A DNA stretch of 64,000 nucleotides, taken from the NCBI GenBank assembly GCA_910586485.1, contig CAJUIA010000003.1, positions 1 to 64,000 on the forward strand, given 5' to 3'. This stretch comes from an uncultured Acetatifactor sp. (lineage in GTDB: Bacteria > Bacillota > Clostridia > Lachnospirales > Lachnospiraceae). Position numbers and translations under genes: made by a program. Shown here piece by piece: positions 7,488 to 15,934 of the stretch; the first letter of the stretch is position 1; each line of letters begins with the position of its first letter. Below the pieces are notes generated by a model that searched no databases, had not been told where the DNA came from, and saw nothing but the letters and a program-made list of their open reading frames with translations.

Positions 7488-10154
7488 ATGGAGATTAAAA
7501 TGAGACAATTTACGGCAAATGAGCTTAGGAAGACCTGGAAACAGTTTTATATTGACCGTGGACATGTGGATGTGGGAGCGGTATCTCTTGTATCTGACGG
7601 CTCTACGGGCGTGCTTTTCAATGTGGCCGGAATGCAGCCTCTGATGCCGTATCTTCTGGGCCGGAAGCATCCTTTGGGAAATCGTCTGTGCAATGTGCAG
7701 GGCTGCGTTCGGACCATTGACATTGATTCTGTGGGCGATAAGAGTCATGGAACTTTCTTTGAGATGCTGGGAAGCTGGAGTCTGGGGGATTATTTTAAGA
7801 AGGAGCGTTGCCAGTGGAGCTTTGAGCTTTTGACGGAGGTGTTCGGCTTTGATGCAGATCACCTTGCCGCTACCGTATTTGCAGGGGACGAAAATGCGCC
7901 CAGGGACGAGGAGGGCGCACAGTATCGCATTGCATCGGGATTTAAGAGGGAAAATATTCATTATCTTCCGGCGGAGGATAACTGGTGGGGATTGGAGTAC
8001 GGGCCCTGTGGTCCTGACAGCGAGATGTTTTATATTGCGGACAAGCCTGACTGCGGCCCTGACTGCGGACCGGGCTGTGACTGCGGAAAATATACTGAGC
8101 TTGGAAATGATGTGTTTATGCAGTACGAAAAGCATCAGGACGGCACGCTGACGCCCTTAAAGCAGAAGAATGTGGATACCGGCTGGGGTCTGGAGCGGAT
8201 TTTGGCGTTTTTGAACGGAACCATGGATGTGTACAGGACGGATCTGTATGCTCCGATTATTGCGTATATTGAGAAAATTTCCGACACAAAATATGAGCAG
8301 GATGAAAAGCTGACCCGGTCCATGAGGATTCTGGCCGATCACATTCGTACCAGCGTCATGCTGATCGGCGATGAAGCCAAGCTTCTTCCGGCTAACGCAG
8401 GTGCGGGTTATGTACTTCGACGTCTGATCCGCCGGGCGGTGAGACATGCAAGGATTCTGAACTTAAAGAAGGAAGATATTTTGAGAATTGCTGAAATGTT
8501 TATCCTTGACATCTACGCAGAGAGCTACCCGCTGCTGGTTAAAAACCAGGAGTTTATTCTTGCCGAACTTAAGAAGGAAATTGACCGTTTCGAGAGTACC
8601 CTGGAGAACGGCATGAAGGAATTTCGTAAGATACTTGATGCAAAGAGAGCCGAAAAGGTGCAGATGATCGACGGGAAATCGGCATTTTATCTTTATGATA
8701 CATTTGGCTTCCCCTTGGAGCTGACAGTGGAGCTGGCGGAGGAAGAGGGACTGAAGGTGGATGAAGAAGGGTTTACTGCCGCTATGGAAGAGCAAAAGCG
8801 GAAAGCCAGGGACAATCAGAATTTTTCGGCAAGGCTGAATGCGGATGCAGGCCTGTTTGACGGACTGGACAGCAGTATTGGCAGCGAATTTGTGGGTTAT
8901 GAAACGCTGAGAGCGGAGGGAAGCATCGCTGCACTGGCTTCCGAGACAGAATGCAAAGCCGTTCTGGAAGCGGGAGAAAACGGAACGATTATTGTGCGGG
9001 AAACGCCTTTTTATGCTACCATGGGCGGCCAGAACGGGGACCGCGGCATGATACGCACTGATGAAGGAGTGTTTGAGGTGCAGGATACCATAAAGCTTCC
9101 CGGCGGCAGAATCGGGCATGTGGGAAAAGTAGTAAGCGGCAGGGTGAGTACGGGAGATAAGGCGTCCCTCGAAGTAGACAAGACAAACCGCATGAATACC
9201 TGTAAAAACCACAGTGCCACCCATCTGCTGCAGAAGGCCCTGCGAGAGGTGCTGGGCACCCATGTGGAGCAGTCCGGATCTTATGTGGACGGCGAGAGGC
9301 TGCGTTTTGATTTCAGCCATTCCGCTGCCATGACCAGAGAAGAGCTGGACAGGGTGGAGGCAATCGTAAACGAAAAGATTGCCGAAAATATTCCGGTAAC
9401 AACTGAGGTTATGAGTCTGGAAGAGGCGAAGAAGACCGGAGCTATGGCTTTATTTGGAGAGAAATACGGCGAGAAGGTGCGCGTGGTCAGAATGGGGGAT
9501 TTTTCCGTGGAATTCTGCGGCGGTACCCATGTAGCAAATACAGGGTCCATAGCAGCCTTCAAGATTCTGTCCGAAAACGGAGTGGCGGCAGGCGTAAGAA
9601 GGATTGAAGCGCTTACCGGCAGCGGCGTTCTGAATTATTACCGAAATCTTGAAAAAACCATCGAAGAGGCAGGCAGGGTATTAAAGACCACGCCGGCGGC
9701 GCTGGTGGAAAAGTGCGGGCATTTGATGGCGGAAGTGAAGAGGCTTGGCTCTGAGCTGGAGTCCATGAAGGCAAAAGCGGCGCAGGATGCCCTGGGAGAC
9801 GTGATGGATCAGGTACGGGAGGTTAAGGGCATGAAGCTTCTTGCCACAAGCGTGCAGGGCGTGGATATGAATGGTCTGCGGGATCTGGGAGATCAGCTTA
9901 AGAGTAAGCTGGGAGAGGGCGTTGTCGTCCTGCTGTCCGATTTGGAGGGCCGGGTAAACATGGTGGCGATGGCCACGGAAGGGGCACAGGCAAAAGGCGC
10001 TCATGCAGGCAACCTGATCAAGGGGATTGCAGGTCTTGTGGGCGGCGGCGGCGGTGGACGTCCGGGTATGGCGCAGGCAGGCGGCAAGAATCCGGGGGGG
10101 ATCCCGGCTGCCATTGACGAAGCGGCTAAAGTCCTGGAGGGGCAGCTGGCCTGA
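7488..10154 (+). CDS. alaS: alanyl-tRNA synthetase, divergent subtype
   Basis: Charges tRNA-Ala and edits Ser/Gly mischarging. The 888 residues hold the class II catalytic core, a tRNA-recognition region (ADHIRTSVMLIGD, then GYVLRRLIRRAVRHAR), the editing domain with zinc motifs HSATH and CGGTH, and a C-Ala domain ending in a glycine run (VGGGGGGRPGMAQAGG). The active-site region reads GPCGPDSEMFY where common bacterial enzymes have GPCGPCSEI. It is followed by a Cys-rich insert (CGPDCGPGCDCG). This marks an uncommon subtype, possibly a second alaS copy in the genome. The start may be ATG 7488 or ATG 7500; the latter has GGAG 6 bases upstream. It has its own strong promoter. Confidence 0.93.
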   Translation: MEIKMRQFTANELRKTWKQFYIDRGHVDVGAVSLVSDGSTGVLFNVAGMQPLMPYLLGRKHPLGNRLCNVQGCVRTIDIDSVGDKSHGTFFEMLGSWSLGDYFKKERCQWSFELLTEVFGFDADHLAATVFAGDENAPRDEEGAQYRIASGFKRENIHYLPAEDNWWGLEYGPCGPDSEMFYIADKPDCGPDCGPGCDCGKYTELGNDVFMQYEKHQDGTLTPLKQKNVDTGWGLERILAFLNGTMDVYRTDLYAPIIAYIEKISDTKYEQDEKLTRSMRILADHIRTSVMLIGDEAKLLPANAGAGYVLRRLIRRAVRHARILNLKKEDILRIAEMFILDIYAESYPLLVKNQEFILAELKKEIDRFESTLENGMKEFRKILDAKRAEKVQMIDGKSAFYLYDTFGFPLELTVELAEEEGLKVDEEGFTAAMEEQKRKARDNQNFSARLNADAGLFDGLDSSIGSEFVGYETLRAEGSIAALASETECKAVLEAGENGTIIVRETPFYATMGGQNGDRGMIRTDEGVFEVQDTIKLPGGRIGHVGKVVSGRVSTGDKASLEVDKTNRMNTCKNHSATHLLQKALREVLGTHVEQSGSYVDGERLRFDFSHSAAMTREELDRVEAIVNEKIAENIPVTTEVMSLEEAKKTGAMALFGEKYGEKVRVVRMGDFSVEFCGGTHVANTGSIAAFKILSENGVAAGVRRIEALTGSGVLNYYRNLEKTIEEAGRVLKTTPAALVEKCGHLMAEVKRLGSELESMKAKAAQDALGDVMDQVREVKGMKLLATSVQGVDMNGLRDLGDQLKSKLGEGVVVLLSDLEGRVNMVAMATEGAQAKGAHAGNLIKGIAGLVGGGGGGRPGMAQAGGKNPGGIPAAIDEAAKVLEGQLA

Positions 10155-10199
10155 ACGCTCCGCCAGCGAGAATGCCGTCAGAGAAAATGAAAAAAACAG

Positions 10200-10227
10200 T
10201 TGACGTTGTGTGATTTTGTGCTATAAT
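10200..10227 (+). promoter_or_regulatory. promoter of rpsU
   Basis: TTGACG at 10200-10205, a 16-base spacer and TATAAT at 10222-10227. The predicted leader to the rpsU start is about 80 bases. Confidence 0.75.
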
Positions 10228-10314
10228 AATTTGTGTGTGCGCGGCAGAGATGCTATGGTACATAATATTAGCCCAATCAGTCAAGATGCTTGAGGGACTG
10301 AAGGGAGGGTAGAG

Positions 10315-10491
10315 ATGTCAAACGTAATCGTAAAAGAAAACGAGACCTTAGACAGCGCATTGCGTCGTTTTAAGAGAAGCTGTGCAAAGGCCGGTATTCA
10401 GCAGGAGATTCGTAAGCGCGAGCATTACGAAAAGCCTAGTGTCAGACGCAAGAAGAAGTCTGAGGCGGCAAGAAAACGTAAATATAACTAA
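10315..10491 (+). CDS. rpsU: 30S ribosomal protein S21
   Basis: A small basic ribosomal protein of 58 residues that binds the 30S platform near the anti-Shine-Dalgarno end of 16S rRNA. The translation starts MSNVIVKENETLDSALRRFK and ends in a Lys/Arg-rich tail (RRKKKSEAARKRKYN), typical for the family in length and sequence. GGGAGG at 10303-10308 lies 6 bases before ATG 10315. It stands alone, with its own promoter at 10200-10227 and a hairpin terminator just downstream, so it is probably monocistronic. Confidence 0.95.
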   Translation: MSNVIVKENETLDSALRRFKRSCAKAGIQQEIRKREHYEKPSVRRKKKSEAARKRKYN

Positions 10492-10504
10492 TTGCGTAAG
10501 TGGA

Positions 10505-10540
10505 CCCTCGGTTGTGAGAAACCGGGGGTTTCCTGTTCTA
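10505..10540 (+). terminator. hairpin terminator after rpsU
   Basis: CCCTCGGTT at 10505-10513 pairs with AACCGGGGG at 10520-10528 (one G-T pair) around a short loop, followed by a moderately T-rich stretch (TTTCCTGTTCT). Confidence 0.65.
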
Positions 10541-10633
10541 TCAAATGTGATAGCCTCATATCTTGAAGTATGGATAACGGTTCAGCGTGGGCGGACTGTT
10601 ACAAATATGGAATTGAAATTGGAGTGAGGCATT

Positions 10634-11794
10634 ATGAATTCAAAAAAATCTTTGACAGCACTGCTGCTTGCGACGGTTGTCTGGATCACCACCGTGCTGC
10701 CTGCAAGCGCAAATGTATCCGTAACATCTCCTTCGGTCATTCTGATAGAAAGCTCTACGGGCCAGGTAATTTATGAAGTAAATTCTACAGAGCGCCGCAG
10801 TCTGGCCAGCGTTACGAAGGTTATGACGCTGCTTTTAACCTTTGAAGCACTGGATACGGGAAAGGTGAAGCTGACAGATGATGTTCTGACCAGTGAACAT
10901 GCCAGCTCCATGGGAGGCTCTCAGGTGTTTCTGGCACAGGGAGAGGTACAGTCTTTGGAAACGATGATCAAGTGTATAGTGATTGCGTCGGGCAATGATG
11001 CCAGCGTGGCCGTAGCGGAGCATGTGGCGGGCAGCGAGCAGGCGTTTGTGGAGATGATGAATCAAAAGGCACTGGAGCTGGGAATGGTGGATACTCATTT
11101 TGTGGATTGCTGCGGTCTGACCGATTCGGAGGATCATTATTCCTGTGCCAGAGATATAGCAATTATGTCCAGGGAACTGACGGTAAACCATCCGGAAATC
11201 TTTAATTATACCAAGATCTGGATGGAGGACATTACCCATGTGACGCCCCAGGGAAGCAGCACCTTTACATTAACCAGTACCAACAAGCTGTTGAAGCAGT
11301 ATCAGTATACTACGGGTCTTAAAACCGGATTTACCAGCAGAGCAAAATATTGTATTTCCGCTACTGCCAGTAAGGAAGGCATTGATTTGATAGCAGTTGT
11401 TATGGGGGCTCCGGATTCCAAGATTAGAAATGCAGACGTACAGACGCTCATGACTTATGGTTTCGGGGTATGCAATATTTACATAGACGAAAATAAGGAT
11501 ACACTGGAGCCGTTGAAGGTGGAGGGCGGCGTGGAAGAGACCGTGCCCCTGATCTATGAAGGGGAATTCCGTTACCTGGATATACAGGGCAGTAATCTGG
11601 AGACGGTGGAGCGGGTCACGGAGCTTCCTGAATCAGCCAAGGCTCCTGCAGCAGAGGGCAGCGAGGCCGGCAGAGTAAGGTATTATCTGAACGGCGCCGA
11701 GATCGGAAGCGTTCCCATCCTGTATGGAGCTACTGTAGAAAAGGCCGGTTTTTTGGATTATGTAAAGAAAGTATGCGGATTCTTCCTTTTATGA
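10634..11794 (+). CDS. D-alanyl-D-alanine carboxypeptidase (PBP5-like)
   Basis: Trims the terminal D-Ala from peptidoglycan stem peptides outside the membrane. A signal peptide of about 26 residues ends at ASA. The serine-protease-like penicillin-binding motifs are S59-V-T-K62, S119-G-N121 and a KTG box near residue 230 (GLKTGFTS). A beta-rich C-terminal domain follows (residues 290-370), then a hydrophobic end (FLDYVKKVCGFFLL) that probably acts as the membrane anchor. Total length is 386 residues, usual for DacA/DacF enzymes. ATG 10634 has GGAGTGAGG upstream. A second, different carboxypeptidase lies at 14226. Confidence 0.9.
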   Translation: MNSKKSLTALLLATVVWITTVLPASANVSVTSPSVILIESSTGQVIYEVNSTERRSLASVTKVMTLLLTFEALDTGKVKLTDDVLTSEHASSMGGSQVFLAQGEVQSLETMIKCIVIASGNDASVAVAEHVAGSEQAFVEMMNQKALELGMVDTHFVDCCGLTDSEDHYSCARDIAIMSRELTVNHPEIFNYTKIWMEDITHVTPQGSSTFTLTSTNKLLKQYQYTTGLKTGFTSRAKYCISATASKEGIDLIAVVMGAPDSKIRNADVQTLMTYGFGVCNIYIDENKDTLEPLKVEGGVEETVPLIYEGEFRYLDIQGSNLETVERVTELPESAKAPAAEGSEAGRVRYYLNGAEIGSVPILYGATVEKAGFLDYVKKVCGFFLL

Positions 11795-11851
11795 CAGAAA
11801 AAAGTATGATATAATATCTGCAAAAGAACTTTATGATGACGGAGGAATACA

Positions 11852-12703
11852 ATGACGGATGTTATGATCACCCTTTTGGGAATCATCTGTATTCTGCTCA
11901 TGTGGGTGATCCTGTATGACAGTAATCGTTTTGTGGTGCGTAAGCTTGTAATATGCGACCGGCGTATTAAAAAGCCGTTGAGGGCAGTGGTCCTTGCTGA
12001 CCTTCATAACAAGCGTTATGGTAAAAATAATGAAAGCCTTTTGGCAGCCATTCGCGAAAAAAAACCGGACATAATATTAATAGCAGGTGATATTTTGACG
12101 GCAAAGCCGGGAAAAAGTATGGAGCCTGCTATTTGCCTGCTGCGGGAGCTGGCAGGAGAATTCCCTGTATATTACGGCAACGGAAATCATGAATGCCGTT
12201 TGAAGCTGTATCCCCAGACATATGGAAACATGGCCGGGGAATACGGACAGGCTTTGAAGGAAATGGGAATTTGTCCGATGGTCAACAGCCATGCGAAGCT
12301 GAAGGAGTACGGCATTACCGTGTATGGTGCAGAGATTGCAAAAAAATATTACAAGCGTTATAAAAAGCAGAAGATGGAAAAAGGGTATTTGGAGCAGCTG
12401 CTGGGAATGCCGGATGAAGCCTGTTACACAATACTTCTTGCACACAATCCGGAGTATTTTCCGGAATATGCGCAGTGGGGAGCCGATCTGACGGTGTCCG
12501 GGCATGTACACGGCGGTGTGGTAAGGGTGCCTGTTTGGGGCAGAGGGCTTATATCTCCGAATATGAAATTGTTTCCCAAATATGACGGAGGAATCTTTAA
12601 AGAGGGGGATAAAACCATGCTCTTAAGCAGAGGCCTGGGAATGCACACCATCCCGGTACGGCTGTTTAATCCGGGAGAACTGTGGGTGGTGGAGTTTGAA
12701 TAA
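11852..12703 (+). CDS. membrane-anchored metallophosphoesterase (YkuE-like)
   Basis: Calcineurin-like phosphoesterase of 283 residues. An N-terminal transmembrane segment (residues 5-22) anchors it. Metal-binding motifs are visible in order: LADLHNKR, LIAGDIL, GNGNHECR and a C-terminal SGHVHGG. The first motif is DLH where many relatives have DxH with the same metal ligands. The substrate is unknown; relatives act on phospholipid-like or UDP-linked substrates. GGAGGA precedes ATG 11852, and a TATAAT box occurs at 11810-11815. It sits between a carboxypeptidase and scpA, which fits an envelope role without proving it. Confidence 0.85.
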   Translation: MTDVMITLLGIICILLMWVILYDSNRFVVRKLVICDRRIKKPLRAVVLADLHNKRYGKNNESLLAAIREKKPDIILIAGDILTAKPGKSMEPAICLLRELAGEFPVYYGNGNHECRLKLYPQTYGNMAGEYGQALKEMGICPMVNSHAKLKEYGITVYGAEIAKKYYKRYKKQKMEKGYLEQLLGMPDEACYTILLAHNPEYFPEYAQWGADLTVSGHVHGGVVRVPVWGRGLISPNMKLFPKYDGGIFKEGDKTMLLSRGLGMHTIPVRLFNPGELWVVEFE

Positions 12704-12719
12704 GGAACGCACGTTCCTC

Positions 12720-12749
12720 TTGCGATCCTTGAGTAAAGTCTGTTACAAT
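12720..12749 (+). promoter_or_regulatory. putative promoter of scpA
   Basis: TTGCGA at 12720-12725, an 18-base spacer and TACAAT at 12744-12749, about 30 bases before the scpA start. A small perfect inverted repeat (GGAACG-CA-CGTTCC, 12704-12717) lies just upstream. Confidence 0.5.
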
Positions 12750-12780
12750 AGGAAAATGCGAGTAAATTTGTGAGGGAACT

Positions 12781-13536
12781 ATGGCGATACCTGTTAAGCT
12801 GGAAGTATTTGAAGGACCCCTGGACCTTCTGCTTCATCTGATTGATAAGAATAAAATAGATATTTATGACATCCCCATTGTGGAGATCACGGCGCAATAC
12901 CTGGATTATATTCGGCAGATGGAAAAAGAAGACATGAATGTGATGAGCGAATTTCTGGTAATGGCGGCGACGCTGATCGACATTAAGTGCCGTATGCTTC
13001 TGCCCAAGGAGGTAAACGAGGAAGGGGAGGAAGAGGATCCAAGAGCGGAGCTGGTGCAAAAGCTGCTGGAGTATAAGATGTATAAATTTATGTCCTTTGA
13101 GCTGCGGGACAGGCAGGTGGATGCGGAAAGAAATCTTTATCGTGCGCAGAAGCTGCCGGAGGAAGTGGCGGCTTACAGGCAGCCCATAGATTACGAAGAG
13201 CTGATAGGAGATATGACCTTAAACAAGCTGCATGAGTTGTTTAAGTTCATAGTCAGAAAGCAGGAGGATAAGATCGACCCCATCCGAAGCCGGTATGGCA
13301 ACATCGAGAAGGAAGAGGTAGATATGGAGGCCAAGGCTCTTTACGTGGAAGCATATGCCAGGGAACACAAGAGCTTTAGTTTTCGCAGGCTGCTGGAAAA
13401 GCAGTCCAGCAAAATGGAGCTGATCGTTACTTTTTTGATTATACTGGAGCTGATGAAGATCGGCAAAATATCCATCCGTCAGGAGAATATTTTTGACGAT
13501 ATTATTATTACTTCGCAGTTAGCCAATACGCAGTAA
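12781..13536 (+). CDS. scpA: segregation and condensation protein A
   Basis: Kleisin subunit of the SMC-ScpAB condensin that compacts and separates replicated chromosomes. The 251-residue product has the family's N-terminal LEVFEGPLDLLLHLI signature, which binds the SMC neck. A charged central region follows, then a C-terminal winged-helix region (VTFLIILELMKIGKI) for the SMC head. GTGAGGG stands just before ATG 12781. scpB follows 47 bases later, the usual pairing. Confidence 0.95.
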   Translation: MAIPVKLEVFEGPLDLLLHLIDKNKIDIYDIPIVEITAQYLDYIRQMEKEDMNVMSEFLVMAATLIDIKCRMLLPKEVNEEGEEEDPRAELVQKLLEYKMYKFMSFELRDRQVDAERNLYRAQKLPEEVAAYRQPIDYEELIGDMTLNKLHELFKFIVRKQEDKIDPIRSRYGNIEKEEVDMEAKALYVEAYAREHKSFSFRRLLEKQSSKMELIVTFLIILELMKIGKISIRQENIFDDIIITSQLANTQ

Positions 13537-13551
13537 GGGAATGCCTTACAT

Positions 13552-13586
13552 CAAAGGCCGTTTGTGGGCGGAATGAGGGATATATG
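13552..13586 (+). repeat. degenerate hairpin plus Shine-Dalgarno repeat before scpB
   Basis: The stretch from GGCCG through GGCGGAATGAGGG to the scpB start codon resembles the 3' half of the repeats at 5639, 14179 and 32527, but it is diverged and its hairpin is weak. It may be an old copy or chance similarity. Confidence 0.35.
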
Positions 13587-14153
13587 GAGCAAACCAAAGC
13601 GGAGGCGGTGCTGGAGGCAGTGCTGTTTACCATGGGAGATTCGGTGGAGGTGAAAAGCCTGGCCGATGTGATAGAAGAAGACGTAAAGGTTACAAGAGAA
13701 ATATTAAAGAACATGGAAGAGCGCTATGCGCAGGAGGACAGAGGGATTGCTCTTGTCTGGCTTGACGATGCCGTGCAGCTTTGTACCAAGGCGGAGATGT
13801 ATGAGTATCTGATTAAGATTGCCAGGGCTCCCAGGAAGATGACGCTCACGGATACTGTGCTGGAAACGCTGTCCATCATTGCCTATAAGCAGCCCATTAC
13901 CAGGGCGGAAATCGAACGGGTCAGGGGGGTAAGCTGTGACCATGCCATCAACAAGCTGCTGGAATATGATCTGATCACGGAATTGGGCAGACTGAATGCG
14001 CCGGGGCGGCCCCTGCTTTTTGGGACAACGGAGCAGTTTCTGCGCAGCTTCGGCGTGAAGAGCCTGGAAGAGCTGCCGGAGCTGAATCCAGTGCAGGTGG
14101 AGGAGTTTAAACAGCAGGCGGAAGCGGAAGTACAAATGCAGTTGGATATTTAA
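13584..14153 (+). CDS. scpB: segregation and condensation protein B
   Basis: The 189-residue partner of ScpA in the SMC condensin. It forms a dimer of tandem winged helices that binds the middle of ScpA. Recognisable blocks are KAEAVLEAVLFTMGD at the N-terminus, LSIIAYKQPITRAEIE near residue 95 and the end of the second winged helix at APGRPLLFGTTEQFL. The length is normal. GAATGAGGG precedes ATG 13584. It is co-transcribed with scpA. Confidence 0.95.
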   Translation: MEQTKAEAVLEAVLFTMGDSVEVKSLADVIEEDVKVTREILKNMEERYAQEDRGIALVWLDDAVQLCTKAEMYEYLIKIARAPRKMTLTDTVLETLSIIAYKQPITRAEIERVRGVSCDHAINKLLEYDLITELGRLNAPGRPLLFGTTEQFLRSFGVKSLEELPELNPVQVEEFKQQAEAEVQMQLDI

Positions 14154-14178
14154 GGATAAGGCCTCATATATTATTAGA

Positions 14179-14228
14179 AATCCATCCGATTAGAATGCCG
14201 CATGTGCGGCGGAATGAGAGGAAATATG
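14179..14228 (+). repeat. hairpin plus Shine-Dalgarno repeat, copy 2
   Basis: Ends at the start codon of the carboxypeptidase gene at 14226. From 14195 on it matches the 3' 34 bases of the copy at 5639-5698 with only two or three differences, including the GCCGC/GCGGC hairpin arms and the GAGAGGA ribosome binding site. The 5' half is diverged. Confidence 0.7.
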
Positions 14229-15788
14229 CGGATAAAAATAATAGGGGGCCTTTTTTGTGCTCTTTTTTTGGCGGTGCAGCCGGGAGTGAGGGCGCAGGGG
14301 ACATATCCGACAAACAACACTTCATCCTCAACAAACGAGTTGTTTATGAGATCAGGCTTGTCTCCGGCGGCGGAGCTGCTTCCGGAAACGGATCTGTCCC
14401 TGTACGCTACGGCGGCAGTGCTTATGGACGGAGATACGGGCAGAGTGCTTTACGGAAAAGCGGCGGATACGCCCATGGCTATGGCCAGCACCACCAAGAT
14501 ATTGACCTGTATTCTGGTGCTGGAAAATGCTTCCTTAGAGGAAACGCTGGAGGTGTCCGCCTATGCGGCGGGTATGCCCAAGGTGAAGCTGAATCTGCAA
14601 AAGGGAGAACAGTATACGGTGGGGGATCTTTTGTATTCCCTGATGCTGGAATCTCATAATGACTCGGCGGTGGCGCTGGCAGAGCATGTGGGGAAGCGGC
14701 TGTTGGAGCCTCCGCTTTCGGATAAGCCGGCAGGAGAGTATACCAGGGAAGAAAGTCAGGCGGCGGTGGCTGCCTTTGCACGTCTGATGAATGAAAAGGC
14801 GGTGGAGCTGGGGTGCAGGGACAGCTGGTTTATCACGCCAAACGGGCTGGACGCCACCCAGGAGTTTACCCTGCAGGACGGCACCGTCATACAAAAGGAG
14901 CATTGTACCACGGCGGCGGAGCTGGCAAGGATCATGGCCTACTGCGTTTTGGATTCGCCAAAGAAAGAGGATTTTCTAAAAATTACACGAGCTTCAAACT
15001 ACAGCTTTTATGCTAACGGCCGCAGCTTTTCCTGTGTGAATCACAACGCATTTTTGAATATGATGGATGGGGCCTTAAGCGGGAAAACGGGTTTTACCAA
15101 TAAAGCAGGTTACTGTTATGTAGGGGCACTTGAGCGGGACGGCAGGACTTTTGTAGTGGCACTGCTGGCCTGTGGCTGGCCCAATCACAAGACCTGGAAA
15201 TGGAGCGATACGAGAGAGCTGATGGAGTATGGAGTGGATAATTATTTTTACAGGAGCTTTGATGAGGCGGGGACTGCCTTTGACGAAACGCTGTTAAAAC
15301 CGGTCCGGGTGTTGAACGGCCAGACGGATATTCTGGGGGGGACGGCCTATGTGGAGCTTGCGGTAGCGGAAGACGAGGATGTTCCACGGGAGAACGGAGA
15401 GCGGAGGACCGGCATCGGCGGGGAGGAAAATCCGGAGAACGGAGAGCAGGAAATTGACACTGTTGGGGAGGTAAATCCGGAGAACGGAGAGCGGAAGACC
15501 GGCATCGGCGGGGAGACAAATTCGGAGTTGGAAGGCACGGAAACCGCCGGGCGGATAAGACACGATGTTGAGGGACTGCTTATGCGGGCAGATGAGGAAA
15601 TTCAAGTGGAGTACAGCTGGGAGAAGACGCTTACGGCTCCGGTGGAGAGCGGAACAAAGGTGGGGGAGATCCGGTACATAGTGGACGGTGTGGTCTATAA
15701 GCGGGAGAGGATCGTAACCGTGGATGCTGTGGAGGAAATATGCTTTGAATGGTGTTTAAGGCAGGTGCTGGGGCGGTTTATGTTTTAA
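14226..15788 (+). CDS. D-alanyl-D-alanine carboxypeptidase with repeat-containing linker
   Basis: A second exported D,D-carboxypeptidase, 520 residues. A signal peptide covers about residues 1-23 (ending VRA). Catalytic motifs are S88-T-T-K91, an SHN motif near residue 144 and KTG in LSGKTGFTNKAG near residue 285. An acidic, low-complexity insert at about residues 389-433 consists of three 15-residue repeats starting ENGER or ENGEQ. The C-terminal beta domain resumes after it, with a hydrophobic end (CLRQVLGRFMF) as probable membrane anchor. The start is ATG 14226, which has GAGAGGA supplied by the upstream repeat. It follows scpB by 72 bases. Confidence 0.88.
   Translation: MRIKIIGGLFCALFLAVQPGVRAQGTYPTNNTSSSTNELFMRSGLSPAAELLPETDLSLYATAAVLMDGDTGRVLYGKAADTPMAMASTTKILTCILVLENASLEETLEVSAYAAGMPKVKLNLQKGEQYTVGDLLYSLMLESHNDSAVALAEHVGKRLLEPPLSDKPAGEYTREESQAAVAAFARLMNEKAVELGCRDSWFITPNGLDATQEFTLQDGTVIQKEHCTTAAELARIMAYCVLDSPKKEDFLKITRASNYSFYANGRSFSCVNHNAFLNMMDGALSGKTGFTNKAGYCYVGALERDGRTFVVALLACGWPNHKTWKWSDTRELMEYGVDNYFYRSFDEAGTAFDETLLKPVRVLNGQTDILGGTAYVELAVAEDEDVPRENGERRTGIGGEENPENGEQEIDTVGEVNPENGERKTGIGGETNSELEGTETAGRIRHDVEGLLMRADEEIQVEYSWEKTLTAPVESGTKVGEIRYIVDGVVYKRERIVTVDAVEEICFEWCLRQVLGRFMF
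15391..15525 (+). repeat. three 45-bp in-frame tandem repeats
   Basis: AGAACGGAGAGC recurs at 15391, 15436 and 15481, an exact 45-base period. Units 1 and 3 are the most alike. The repeats encode a hydrophilic linker inside the carboxypeptidase and keep its frame, so copy number could vary by slippage without breaking the gene. Confidence 0.85.
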
Positions 15789-15813
15789 GCACAAATTTTA
15801 AGAAAATTTTCAG

Positions 15814-15848
15814 AAAATGCAATTCGTGCTTTGCGGATTGCATTTTTT
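15814..15848 (+). terminator. terminator after the carboxypeptidase gene
   Basis: AAAATGCAAT at 15814-15823 pairs perfectly with ATTGCATTTT at 15837-15846, with a 13-base loop and a T run. Confidence 0.8.
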
Positions 15849-15858
15849 GTGGTATACT
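15831..15858 (+). promoter_or_regulatory. putative promoter of the decarboxylase operon
   Basis: TTGCGG at 15831-15836, a 16-base spacer and TATACT at 15853-15858, overlapping the 3' arm of the upstream terminator. The leader before the first gene also holds a small GGGAAAC/GTTTCCC hairpin at 15872-15887. Confidence 0.5.
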
Positions 15859-15934
15859 GATGGATAATCGGGGGAAACTTGTTTCCCGGTTAAGAATGTT
15901 CTGCATTTATTTATATAAACGGAGGGCTGAAAGC

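Noticed and set aside
8463..9320. 285-residue minus-strand frame
   Set aside because: Shadow of alaS; no promoter or ribosome binding site and no domain.
10382..10627. 81-residue frame over rpsU
   Set aside because: Out-of-frame shadow of rpsU that also runs through its terminator.
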